Shown here piece by piece: positions 17,545 through 25,462 of a DNA stretch of 45,338 bases (positions are counted from its first letter, which is position 1; the number at the start of each line of letters is the position of its first letter). Made by a program: the position numbers and the translations under genes. The notes below the pieces were generated by a model. It did not search any database. It had not been told where the DNA came from and saw nothing but the letters and a program-made list of their open reading frames with translations. The stretch is from Candidatus Dormiibacterota bacterium (GTDB lineage Bacteria > Chloroflexota > Dormibacteria > Aeolococcales > Aeolococcaceae), in the NCBI GenBank assembly GCA_019245575.1, contig JAFARE010000019.1:1-45338 (forward strand), written 5' to 3'.

Positions 17545-18308
17545 GCGCGTCCCCACATGAGGATGCGCTTGAACGGGTACAGGTACGGGCGCTGCTCGCC
17601 GACCATGTCGCGAAGACGTTCGCCGTATCGCCGCACGAATTCGGCGTACAAGCCGGCCGGCATGCGCGCCTCGTAATCAGTCAGCAGCGTGCCGCGCACC
17701 CACTCCACCACGGAGTCGGTCGAATCCAGCACATGCGCATACACCTGCATGCGCACGTGCTGCTCGACGAATCCGAGCGCGTGCAGCAGCTCCGCGTACC
17801 GCTCCGGGCTGAGCACCGACACCTCTCGCACGTAGCCGCCCATCGCGGCCGCGAACGGCTCCTCGCCCGCCACCTCGGCCGCCGCGATGTGAGAGGGATG
17901 GTCGAAGTTCGCCGGCATCTGCACGGCGAGCTCTCCGCCGGGCGCGACCCAGGCGCCGATGCGCGTGAGGAGCGCGTCGTGATCCGGCAGCCACTGCAGG
18001 GCGGCGTTCGAGAAGACGACGTCGAACGCGGTGCCGGGCGTCCACGTGCTGATGTCCGCTCGCTCGAACCGCACGTCCTGCGCGTGCAGCCCGGTGGCGC
18101 GCTCCAGCATGGCTGGGGAGCAGTCGATGCCGATGGTGTCGCGCGCTTGGAGGGCGCGGTGCAGCTCCACCGTGAGCCGCCCGGTGCCGCAGCCGAGGTC
18201 GGCCACCCGGCCGCCCCGTCGCCTCACCAGCGTTGCCAGGTCCCAGAAGGGCTGTTCTCGCTCGCCGCGAAACCGCTCGTACTGCTGCGGGTCCCACGCG
18301 TCGGTCAT
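17535..18308 (-). CDS. tam: Class I SAM methyltransferase, trans-aconitate 2-methyltransferase-like
   Basis: A 257-residue cytoplasmic methyltransferase, close to the 252 residues of Escherichia coli Tam. It opens with MTDAWDPQQYERF, the Tam-type N terminus, then has motif I DLGCGTG (37-43), the acidic IGIDCSPAML end of strand 2, ADISTW, and FSNAALQWLPDH, a hallmark of Tam. The C-terminal YLYPFKRILMW is also Tam-like. Tam methylates trans-aconitate, a spontaneous by-product that inhibits the TCA cycle. The ATG was chosen because the long frame upstream runs into the divergent sedolisin gene. The identification is by motif; other small-acid methyltransferases share the fold. Confidence 0.85.
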   Translation of the reverse strand: MTDAWDPQQYERFRGEREQPFWDLATLVRRRGGRVADLGCGTGRLTVELHRALQARDTIGIDCSPAMLERATGLHAQDVRFERADISTWTPGTAFDVVFSNAALQWLPDHDALLTRIGAWVAPGGELAVQMPANFDHPSHIAAAEVAGEEPFAAAMGGYVREVSVLSPERYAELLHALGFVEQHVRMQVYAHVLDSTDSVVEWVRGTLLTDYEARMPAGLYAEFVRRYGERLRDMVGEQRPYLYPFKRILMWGRAPG

Positions 18309-18359
18309 GGTCGCGTGTGATTTGACACCACGACAGACCGTCCCCCACCCTTTGCCGCC

Positions 18360-20042
18360 TTGCCCCGACGAACCCTGACCGGCGGCGTCCTGCCGGCGGC
18401 AGCCACGCTCCTGCTGGTCGCGTGCGCGCCGGGCGGCGCCGGTTCGCCGCACCCGCCGTCGAGCGCTGTGGCGGCGCTGCCCCTGACCCAGGCGATTCGA
18501 GCCGGCCATGACGACGGCCCCATCCCCGGGGCGGCGCCGCTGAGCCTCTCGCTGGTCCTCGAGCGCCGGCATGCAGGCGAGCTGGCCGCGCTGATCGCGG
18601 CGGGGGGCCACGTGACCCCGTCGCAGCTCGCGGCGCGGTACTCGCCCGATCCGGGCGCCGTTGCCGCTGCGGTCGCAACGCTGCGCGCCGCGGGATTGCG
18701 CGCCGAATGGGGGGCCGGCAGCGCACAGCTGGTGGTCACAGGCCCGGCCGGTGCAGCCGAGCGTCTGTTCAAGGTGGACGTCCACCGCTTCACCGCGCCC
18801 AACGGGCAGCGGTTCCAGGCGCCGCTCGGCCCCGTGACCGTCCCATCAGCCCTGCGTCCGGCGGTGGCGGCCGTGCTGGGCTTCACCACCTACCCGGCGA
18901 CGCGCTACTCATCGCTGGTGCACGGCGAGCTCTCGCCGTCGGATGTCGAGTCCATCTATGACATCGGCCCGCTGCACCAGCGCGGGCTCGACGGCAGCGG
19001 CCTCACCGTGGCCTTTCCCGAGGGGTCGATCCCGCAGTCCAGCGTGCTCGACTCGTACGCGAGCAAGTTCGGCCTGCCGGCGTTCGACGTCACGGTCAAG
19101 ACGGATCCCTCGTGGGGACCGGCGGCGCGGCCCGGCGACCAGGGCTTCGACCAGAGTGATGGCGAAACCGAGATGGACCTGGAGATCGTCCACGCGATCG
19201 CGCCCGGCGCCAAGGAGGTCGTGTACGCGGGCGCAGGGGGCGGGGTGCAGCAGCTGCCCCTGCTCTATGCCGCGATCGCCCAGGACTTCCCCAACGCCAT
19301 CGTGAGCAGCAGCCTCGGCCTCAACGACTGCGAGGGCTCCCAGTACCAGCAGGAGGAGACCGCGTTCGACTCGGCCTGGTCGACCATGGCGGGCGAAGGC
19401 ACCACCGCCTACGACGCCTCCGGCGACTTCGGCGCCTTCTGCGAGCCGGGCAAGCTCGGCGTGTACCCGGACGTCGCCTCGCCCAACGTGACGGCGGTCG
19501 GCGCGACCACCGTCTTCCAGGCGGCCGACGGCGGCTACGCCGCGGAGTCGGCGTGGGGCGACCCGGTCGACCAGATCGGCACGGGCGGCGGGCTCTCGAC
19601 GGTGTTCCACCGGCCCTCCTGGCAGGCCGGACCGGGGGTCCAGAACAAGGACAGCAACGGCATGCGCCAGGTGCCGGACGCCGCGGCGCCCGGCGATCCC
19701 ATCAGCCCGTACGACACGATCGCCAACAGCGGCCCCTCCCCCGGCAACGGCACCTCGGCCGCGGCGCCGTTCTGGGCCGCGATCACCGCGCTGATCTACC
19801 AAGCGCTGGCCCAGCAGCACCTGGGCCATCCGGGGCTGATGGCGCCGGTCCTGTACGCCCTGGCGCAGTCGCCGGCCGGACTGCCGTCCAACCCGTTTCA
19901 CGACGTCCAGACCGGCTCCAACCTGAACTACGCCGCCGGGCCTGGCTGGGATTACGCCAGCGGCTGGGGCACGCCCGACGTGGCCCGCCTCGCCGATGAC
20001 CTGGTCTGGTACGAGACCAACCACCCGCAGGGCACGCCGTGA
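18360..20042 (+). CDS. Sedolisin (peptidase S53) lipoprotein with pro-domain
   Basis: A 560-residue precursor. The N terminus has a type II signal with lipobox LVAC, so Cys22 would be lipidated and the protease anchored outside the membrane. A kumamolisin-type pro-domain spans about 58-180. The catalytic domain has Glu269 and Asp273 (GETEMDLE), the oxyanion Asp356 (DASGDFG) and nucleophile Ser466 (NGTSAAAP). It ends with the calcium-site pattern GPGWDYASGWGTPD. All four key residues are present, so an active acid-range serine-carboxyl protease is expected. The start is TTG and the only one that leaves the signal intact; it is uncertain. Its stop overlaps the GTG of the PrsW-like gene, tying it to that cassette. 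Confidence 0.9.
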   Translation: MPRRTLTGGVLPAAATLLLVACAPGGAGSPHPPSSAVAALPLTQAIRAGHDDGPIPGAAPLSLSLVLERRHAGELAALIAAGGHVTPSQLAARYSPDPGAVAAAVATLRAAGLRAEWGAGSAQLVVTGPAGAAERLFKVDVHRFTAPNGQRFQAPLGPVTVPSALRPAVAAVLGFTTYPATRYSSLVHGELSPSDVESIYDIGPLHQRGLDGSGLTVAFPEGSIPQSSVLDSYASKFGLPAFDVTVKTDPSWGPAARPGDQGFDQSDGETEMDLEIVHAIAPGAKEVVYAGAGGGVQQLPLLYAAIAQDFPNAIVSSSLGLNDCEGSQYQQEETAFDSAWSTMAGEGTTAYDASGDFGAFCEPGKLGVYPDVASPNVTAVGATTVFQAADGGYAAESAWGDPVDQIGTGGGLSTVFHRPSWQAGPGVQNKDSNGMRQVPDAAAPGDPISPYDTIANSGPSPGNGTSAAAPFWAAITALIYQALAQQHLGHPGLMAPVLYALAQSPAGLPSNPFHDVQTGSNLNYAAGPGWDYASGWGTPDVARLADDLVWYETNHPQGTP

Positions 20043-21208
20043 CCCAGGTGACGTCCGGGCTTCCCGAGCTGACGCTGGAGACGTGCCACCACTGCGGCGA
20101 GCTGGTGCCGGTCGGCGCCTTCTGCGGCAACTGCGGGGCCCACCTCGCCGAGCCGGGCGCCGGCGCGCGACGCCGGTTGCACGCCTACGCGGCCGCGCCG
20201 CACGAACCGGTGCTCAGGCCGCTCCTCATCAGCACGCTCTTCCCCCACCTTCCCCACCGGCACACGCACCTCTTCCGCGACATGCTGCTGGGCGGCATCG
20301 TGCTCGTGGCCATCCTCTGCGCTGTGCGCGTGTTCGCCGCGGCCACCGTTGCGGCGGCGGTGCTGCTGCCGATCCTCTACCTGCTGTATCTGTTCGAGGT
20401 CGAGGTGTACGAGCGGGAGCCGCTGCTCGTGGTCCTCACGACCTTTGTCGCGGGCGCGGCCCTGGGGGTCGGATTCGCACTCGTCACGCAGCACTTCGCG
20501 GTCGCCACGCTGCATCCGCGCCCGGACACCGTGCTGGTGCAGGGCGTGCTCTTCCCCGTCATCGCGCAGCTGCTCATGCTCGCGGGCCCCTTGCTGCTGC
20601 TGGGGCGGCCACGCTTCGACGAAACACTTGACGGCCTGACCTTCGGCGCCGCGAGCGCGCTCGGCTTCACCATGGCCGCGATCGTCGCCGGCTCCTGGCA
20701 CACGCTGACCGCTCCGCTGGTGGGATCCGGTGTCGCGATCGACGACGCGCTGCGTCTCCTGCAGCGCGCGGTGTTCGGCGCTGCGGTGAATGCCGGCTCG
20801 ACGGCGGTGATCACGTCGGCGCTGTGGCTGCGCCGCAGCGGGCGCAGGCGCGGCTGGCACGGCGCGATCTGGCGCGAGCTGCCGGTCCTCGTCGGCCTGG
20901 CGTTCGCCGTGCAGATCCTGCTCGGCATCCTCAGCCAGGTGATCACCGACCAGCTGGGAGTCGTGGTGGCCTGGGGCATCGGCGCGGGCGTGATGCTGGT
21001 GGCGCTGCGCGTCGTGGTGCATCACGCGCTGCTCGACGAGGGCGCGGAGCACGAGATCGGCCAGCCGTCGGCCTGCGCCGAATGCCACCGCCTCGTGCCC
21101 ACCATGCTCTTCTGCCCGGCCTGCGGCGCCGCGCGCTCGGCGGCACCCAAGCGCGCGCTCATCGCCGGGGGGACATCCGCGACGTCGCCGAGTGGAGCGA
21201 CCGGATGA
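20039..21208 (+). CDS. PrsW-like membrane protein with N- and C-terminal zinc ribbons (copy 1)
   Basis: A 389-residue protein. Cys16, Cys19, Cys29 and Cys32 form an N-terminal zinc ribbon. About eight membrane segments follow, and a second ribbon (CAEC...CPAC) lies near the C terminus, so both ribbons should be cytoplasmic. YLFEVEVYEREPL and the segment FDETLDGLTFGAASALGF match PrsW intramembrane proteases. However, the catalytic Glu-Glu-x-x-Lys is replaced by Ala176-Gln177-x-x-Met180, and the later ENI glutamate by MAAI. The protein is therefore probably not a protease of the known type. GTG overlaps the sedolisin stop, and the stop overlaps the next ATG. Copy 2 is a clear paralogue on the opposite strand. 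Confidence 0.85.
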   Translation: MTQVTSGLPELTLETCHHCGELVPVGAFCGNCGAHLAEPGAGARRRLHAYAAAPHEPVLRPLLISTLFPHLPHRHTHLFRDMLLGGIVLVAILCAVRVFAAATVAAAVLLPILYLLYLFEVEVYEREPLLVVLTTFVAGAALGVGFALVTQHFAVATLHPRPDTVLVQGVLFPVIAQLLMLAGPLLLLGRPRFDETLDGLTFGAASALGFTMAAIVAGSWHTLTAPLVGSGVAIDDALRLLQRAVFGAAVNAGSTAVITSALWLRRSGRRRGWHGAIWRELPVLVGLAFAVQILLGILSQVITDQLGVVVAWGIGAGVMLVALRVVVHHALLDEGAEHEIGQPSACAECHRLVPTMLFCPACGAARSAAPKRALIAGGTSATSPSGATG

Positions 21209-21996
21209 GCGCGACAACGGCGGCCCCACCGCTGCGACCCAGCTACTGCGGACGCTGCGGCGCCCCTGTCGCGGCGGGCTCGGCCTTCTGCGGACGGTGC
21301 GGCAACCCGGTCGCGCCCATGGCCGCGGCGGCGACCGGCTACTCCTATCCCGTGCTTCCGGCCGCGACCGTTCATTCCGCCGCGCACCGGCTGCCGCCGA
21401 GGCGCATGGTGATGGTCGCCGCCGCCGCGTTGGCGGTGGTGGTGGTGCTGATCACATTGATCGCAGTTCTCGCGCGGCCCACCGCGAACCCCAAGTGCGT
21501 GTACGCCTGCGGGCCGCCGCGCATCGGCGCGCGCGCCATCAGCGGCAACGCGTATCACAACCCGCAATGGGGCTACAGCGTCGACTTCAATACCAACGCG
21601 CTGGCCGTGGCCACGTCGGACACCGACTCGGTGACGCTGCAGGGCGGCCAGGGTCTACCGACTGCCCAAGTTGTTGCCATGTCTGGCACGGACGTGAACG
21701 GCGCGCTGCAGAACGCCGTCAGCGGGCTCAACGGGCAGCAGTACCAGGACATCCAGACCGCCGGCTCGGTGCCCGGCGCGGAGGTCGGCGAGGTGGCCGG
21801 CGTGGGGACGTACCTCACCGCGAACAGCACACAGGTCAATCAGCCCGTCGCGATCCAGGTGATCGCCGCGACGTCGCACAGCGTCACGATCGTGGTGACA
21901 CTGGTCGACGCGCAGTCACAGAACAACAAGGTCACAGGCATCTCCAACTGGGACCTCGACTACGTGCTCAGCGAGGTGGTCTGGCCCGGGAGCTGA
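21205..21996 (+). CDS. Zinc-ribbon, single-TM protein with extracytoplasmic domain (copy 1)
   Basis: A 263-residue protein. A zinc ribbon (YCGRCGAP...FCGRCGNP) lies at 15-35. A basic, proline-containing linker and one hydrophobic segment (about 68-90) follow, and the remaining 170 residues look secreted: rich in Gly, Ser, Thr, Val and Asn, with GYSVDFNTNALAV at their start. The outside domain resembles the beta-rich lipoprotein-like domains seen in PsbP/DUF-type surface proteins, but I cannot name a family. The ATG sits in an ATGA overlap with the PrsW-like gene. It ends eight bases before the convergent paralogue pair. It is probably a sensor or a partner of the PrsW-like protein; that role is inferred from context only. 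Confidence 0.75.
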   Translation: MSATTAAPPLRPSYCGRCGAPVAAGSAFCGRCGNPVAPMAAAATGYSYPVLPAATVHSAAHRLPPRRMVMVAAAALAVVVVLITLIAVLARPTANPKCVYACGPPRIGARAISGNAYHNPQWGYSVDFNTNALAVATSDTDSVTLQGGQGLPTAQVVAMSGTDVNGALQNAVSGLNGQQYQDIQTAGSVPGAEVGEVAGVGTYLTANSTQVNQPVAIQVIAATSHSVTIVVTLVDAQSQNNKVTGISNWDLDYVLSEVVWPGS

Positions 21997-22004
21997 GCAG
22001 GTCC

Positions 22005-22916
22005 CTACGATGCGACCCCGTGCCACACGGTGCCCTGCAGCATCGGCGTCTCGTAGCTCTGCTGCTGGGTCTTGAACAGCTCGGGTGTCGTGTAGAACGA
22101 GAAGATGATCGCCTCGGGGCCGTTCGAGCCGTTGACGTATCCCGCGATCACCTCGGCGATGAACTGGTACGTCTGACCGTTCTGCGTGGACGCGGTGCCG
22201 CAGATGAGCGCGTCCTGGACTGAGATCGCGCCCGAATCGCCGGCGAGCTGACCGCCGCTCGGCGTGCCCCCGTTGGGGCACCAGTCGACGCCGGTGTTGC
22301 CCTGCGAACTCTGGTACGAGCTCAGCTGCTGGGCCATGAGGCTGCTCGTATCGGTGACGCCGGACGGCGGCGGGATCGCGTCGAAGAAGAACTGGCCGGC
22401 GTTGGCCCCGGACACGTCGATCTCGACATGACCCTGCGACTGGTTGGCAACGGAGGTGCCCGACGGCACAGCGATGGTGGCGAAGTCGGCCGTCACCGTC
22501 TGACCGCCGCCGTTCGGCGCAGCCGTGGCCGAGGGCGCGGCGCTCGGCCGCGCCGTAGGCGCGCTGGTCGGCGCGGCGGACGGCGGCCGGGGCGGCGATG
22601 TTGGGCTGGGCGGCGCGTTGGGGCCGTGCTTGATCGCCGCGAAGGCAATGACCGCGCCCGCGACCACGAGGAGCGACGCCGCGGCGATGGCGATGATCGC
22701 GTTGCGCGACAGCCGCGCCGCAGCGTGCGGGGGCGCTGTGGGCGGCAGCGGCGGGGGCGGTGCCGCGCTGGGCGGCACAGGCGTGATCCCCGGTGGCGAT
22801 GGTGCAGTCGCGGGCGGCTGCGCGGCAGCTGCGGCGGCGATCGGTGCGCCGCACTGCTGGCAGAACGCGTTGCTGTCCGGATTCTGCGTGCCGCAGCGAG
22901 CGCACGTCGTCGCCAT
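22005..22916 (-). CDS. Zinc-ribbon, single-TM protein with extracytoplasmic domain (copy 2)
   Basis: A 303-residue protein laid out like its convergent neighbour. A zinc ribbon (CARCGTQNPDSNAFCQQCG) begins at residue 5, followed by an Ala/Pro linker of about 50 residues. One membrane helix (AIIAIAAASLLVVAGAVIAF) and an Ala/Pro/Ser/Thr-rich spacer lead to a C-terminal beta-rich domain of about 160 residues, with two cysteines that may pair outside the cell. The external domain differs strongly from copy 1, so ligand or partner may differ. Its ATG shares one base with the PrsW-like stop (TGATG). No enzyme motif was found. Confidence 0.75.
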   Translation of the reverse strand: MATTCARCGTQNPDSNAFCQQCGAPIAAAAAAQPPATAPSPPGITPVPPSAAPPPPLPPTAPPHAAARLSRNAIIAIAAASLLVVAGAVIAFAAIKHGPNAPPSPTSPPRPPSAAPTSAPTARPSAAPSATAAPNGGGQTVTADFATIAVPSGTSVANQSQGHVEIDVSGANAGQFFFDAIPPPSGVTDTSSLMAQQLSSYQSSQGNTGVDWCPNGGTPSGGQLAGDSGAISVQDALICGTASTQNGQTYQFIAEVIAGYVNGSNGPEAIIFSFYTTPELFKTQQQSYETPMLQGTVWHGVAS

Positions 22917-24025
22917 CAGACGGCCTCGCCGGTGGCGCCACTCGTGGCTGCGGCGGCTGCGCGGCGCGGCGCGGCCCTCACCGCCACTCCGCACGCGGGG
23001 CAGAAGCCGGCGGCCATCACGTGGCGGTGGCAGCTGGGACACACCACGGGCGTGAAGCCCATGTCGCGCGCCTCGTCGAGCAGCGCGTGATGCACGAGGA
23101 AGCGGATGTAGACGAGCAGCAGCGCCACCGGAAGCGCCTGGTAGATCAGCACGATCAGCGGCGCAAGGCCCGCGTTGGCCAGCACCTGGGCGACCAGGTA
23201 GAACGCAAGGCACGCGAGCAGCGCAACGGGGATGCCCAGCACCGCGAGCGCCCCCGCGCGCGCGTCGCGGTGGGGACGCCACAACGCCGCCGCGATGGCG
23301 CCGCCGGTGCTCCCGTGCAACAGCGGCACGAGTGCGGCCAGCGACACCAGCGGGTAGATCCACGATGACGACGACGCGTGGATGCCGAGCGAGCCGAACA
23401 CCGAGGAGAACCGCACGATGCTCTCCGCGACGCTGAATCCCAGGCCGGCGGTCACGCCGAACACGAGTCCGTCGATGGTCTCGGGAAACCCGGCGCGCCC
23501 GCGCAGCAGCAGCGCCGGGATCGGGATGAGGATGAGCTGCACGATCGGGAGCACAACGGTGTACCCGATGAGCGCGCCGGCGTTGTTGCCGGTCTTGAGT
23601 CCGATGATCTGGCCGGCGACGATCGTGGTGACGACGCCGAGGATGAGTCCCCCGGCGAATGTCACGCCGACCACGAGCGCCGGTTCGTCGCGATAGACCT
23701 GCGCCTCGTAGAGATACACGAGGTAGAGCACCGGCATCAGGAAGATCGCGGCGATCAGCGCCGCCACCACGAGGCCCGTCGCGACGAGCAGGACGATGAT
23801 GGCGACACCCACGAGAAACGCGTAGCGGAACTCGTGAACCTTGCCGTGTGTCACGTGCGGGAGCAGCGTTGTGAAGACCGACGGCTGCGCGACGTGCTCG
23901 CCCGGATGCGCTGCGTAGTGGTGCGGCCGGTCGAGCGCGTTGACCACGCCGATGCCCTGGTGCGCGCCGCACACAGTGCAGAACGCTCCTTCGGGGACCT
24001 GTCGTCCGCAGTGGTCACACTTCAC
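22916..24025 (-). CDS. PrsW-like membrane protein with N- and C-terminal zinc ribbons (copy 2)
   Basis: A 369-residue paralogue of copy 1. It has an N-terminal ribbon (CDHCGRQVPEGAFCTVCG), about eight membrane segments, YLYEAQVYRDEP, FPETIDGLVFGVTAGLGF, and the shared VHHALLDE before the C-terminal ribbon (CPSCHRHVMAAGFCPACG). The Glu-Glu catalytic pair aligns with Gln163-Leu164, again absent, although the later Glu of GFSVAES is kept. Start: GTG with GGAGG seven bases upstream; the longer frame runs into the divergent reductase gene. It heads a two-gene unit with the zinc-ribbon/TM protein. Loss of the motif in both copies suggests a conserved non-proteolytic role. Confidence 0.85.
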   Translation of the reverse strand: MKCDHCGRQVPEGAFCTVCGAHQGIGVVNALDRPHHYAAHPGEHVAQPSVFTTLLPHVTHGKVHEFRYAFLVGVAIIVLLVATGLVVAALIAAIFLMPVLYLVYLYEAQVYRDEPALVVGVTFAGGLILGVVTTIVAGQIIGLKTGNNAGALIGYTVVLPIVQLILIPIPALLLRGRAGFPETIDGLVFGVTAGLGFSVAESIVRFSSVFGSLGIHASSSSWIYPLVSLAALVPLLHGSTGGAIAAALWRPHRDARAGALAVLGIPVALLACLAFYLVAQVLANAGLAPLIVLIYQALPVALLLVYIRFLVHHALLDEARDMGFTPVVCPSCHRHVMAAGFCPACGVAVRAAPRRAAAAATSGATGEAV

Positions 24026-24063
24026 CGTGTTGCCTCCACACGGGTTCCGGAAGTGCGCCAGTG

Positions 24064-24069
24064 TACGAT
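24064..24069 (+). promoter_or_regulatory. Candidate -10 box of the carboxylase/reductase gene
   Basis: TACGAT, directly preceded by TG, lies 29 bases before the ATG. The same hexamer is used upstream of rpiB and ligD. No clear -35 was found. It stands in the 73-base gap between this gene and the divergent PrsW-like gene. Confidence 0.4.
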
Positions 24070-24098
24070 GACGCTCCTTTCGTGCGGTGGGAGATGTA

Positions 24099-25340
24099 AT
24101 GGCGACGCTGGATGTGGTCGAGGTGGGCGAGCGACCGCCCGTGGGCGAGGTGCCGCGCCGGATGCGCGCGATGCTGATCCGGCCTGAGCGATATGGAGAC
24201 CCGGACAAGGCCTTCGCCGAAGAGACGCTGGAGACGCCGATGCCACGCCGCGGAGAGGCGCTCGTCTACGTGATGGCGGCAGGCGTCAACTACAACAACG
24301 TGTGGGCGTCGTTGGGACGGCCGGTGGATGTGATTGCCGCGCGCCAGAAGGCGGGAGAGCCCGAGCCCTTCCACATCGGGGGCAGCGACGCATCGGGCAT
24401 CGTCTGGGCAGTCGGCGAGGGTGTGACCAACGTCAAGGTCGGCGATCACGTGGTCGCGCACTGCGGCGTGTGGGACACGGCGGATCCGTGGATCACGGAG
24501 GGCGGCGATCCCATCGTCGCGCCCAGCGCGCGCATCTGGGGATACGAGACGAATTGGGGCAGCTTCGCGCAGTTCACGCGCGTGCAGGCGCACCAGCTGC
24601 TGCCCAAGCCCGCGCAGCTTTCCTGGGCCGCGGCTGCCGCGTACATGCTGGTGGGTGCGACCGCGTATCGCATGCTGTGCGGCTGGCCGCCGCACACGGC
24701 GCGCGAGGGCGACGTGGTGCTGGTCTGGGGCGGCTCGGGTGGTCTGGGGAGCCAGGCAATCCAGATCGCCAACGCGAAAGGCGCCATCCCGGTCGCGGTG
24801 ACGTCCGGCGACGAACGCGGACAGTACTGTCTGCAGCTCGGCGCGCGTGGCTACATCGACCGACGGAAGTTCGACCACTGGGGGATCATTCCGGACTGGC
24901 GCGACGACGCGGCGTTTGCGCAATGGCTGACCGGAGCGCGCGCCTTCGGCAAGGCGCTGTGGGACGCCATCGGTGAGCGGCGCAACCCCCGCATCGTCTT
25001 CGAGCATCCCGGTGAGAGCACCATCCCCACGTCGATCTTCGTGTGCGACAACGGCGGCATGGTCGTCATCTGCGCGGGCACCACGGGCTATCACGCGGCG
25101 GTCGATCTCCGCTACCTGTGGATGCGCCAGAAGCGGCTGCAGGGCTCCCATTTCGCAAACGACGAACAGTGCGCGGCGTTCAACGACATGGTGGCCCGGG
25201 GCGAGGTGGATCCCTGTCTCTCGCAGGTGTTTCCCTTCCATGAGGTCGGTGTGGCCCATCAGCTCATGTACGAGAACCGCCATCCGATGGGGAACATGTC
25301 AATCCTTGTGGGCGCACAAGACCGAGAGCAGCGCGACTGA
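24099..25340 (+). CDS. ccr: Crotonyl-CoA carboxylase/reductase
   Basis: A 413-residue medium-chain dehydrogenase/reductase that reduces crotonyl-CoA with NADPH while adding CO2, giving ethylmalonyl-CoA. Family marks: [12 protein letters not shown] near the start; NYNNVWA with the CO2-binding Asn; [13 protein letters not shown] with the Glu (a Tyr stands before it, where Phe is described); the nucleotide-binding [14 protein letters not shown]; and QGSHFAND with the His. Three of the four published CO2-pocket residues are thus present, the fourth conservatively changed. ATG was chosen because GGGAG lies five bases upstream; a GTG four codons earlier overlaps that site. With the mutase subunit 1 kb away it suggests the ethylmalonyl-CoA pathway or extender-unit supply. 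Confidence 0.94.
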   Translation: MATLDVVEVGERPPVGEVPRRMRAMLIRPERYGDPDKAFAEETLETPMPRRGEALVYVMAAGVNYNNVWASLGRPVDVIAARQKAGEPEPFHIGGSDASGIVWAVGEGVTNVKVGDHVVAHCGVWDTADPWITEGGDPIVAPSARIWGYETNWGSFAQFTRVQAHQLLPKPAQLSWAAAAAYMLVGATAYRMLCGWPPHTAREGDVVLVWGGSGGLGSQAIQIANAKGAIPVAVTSGDERGQYCLQLGARGYIDRRKFDHWGIIPDWRDDAAFAQWLTGARAFGKALWDAIGERRNPRIVFEHPGESTIPTSIFVCDNGGMVVICAGTTGYHAAVDLRYLWMRQKRLQGSHFANDEQCAAFNDMVARGEVDPCLSQVFPFHEVGVAHQLMYENRHPMGNMSILVGAQDREQRD

Positions 25341-25405
25341 CGCACCCGTTTCGCGGGCGCCCGGCGCAAGAATCGCCTCCCTTCTGACGTTACGAAGGCC
25401 AGGAA

Positions 25406-25456
25406 GGGAAGGCACTGGCCCCGGCGCACCGAACCCGGTGCGCCGGGGTGCTTCCC
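25406..25456. terminator. Strong GC hairpin between convergent genes
   Basis: CCCCGGCGCACC and GGTGCGCCGGGG (25419-25448) form a perfect 12-bp stem with a 6-base loop. Outside it, GGGAAGGCAC and GTGCTTCCC extend the stem with one bulge. It lies midway between the convergent ccr and the membrane-protein gene and can terminate both. No T-run is present. The rest of the 122-base gap shows nothing else. Confidence 0.7.
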
Positions 25457-25462
25457 GACCGT

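Noticed and set aside
18322..18327. TTGACA as a -35 box for the sedolisin gene
   Set aside because: A perfect hexamer, but no -10 lies at 16-19 bases and the start codon is only 32 bases away.
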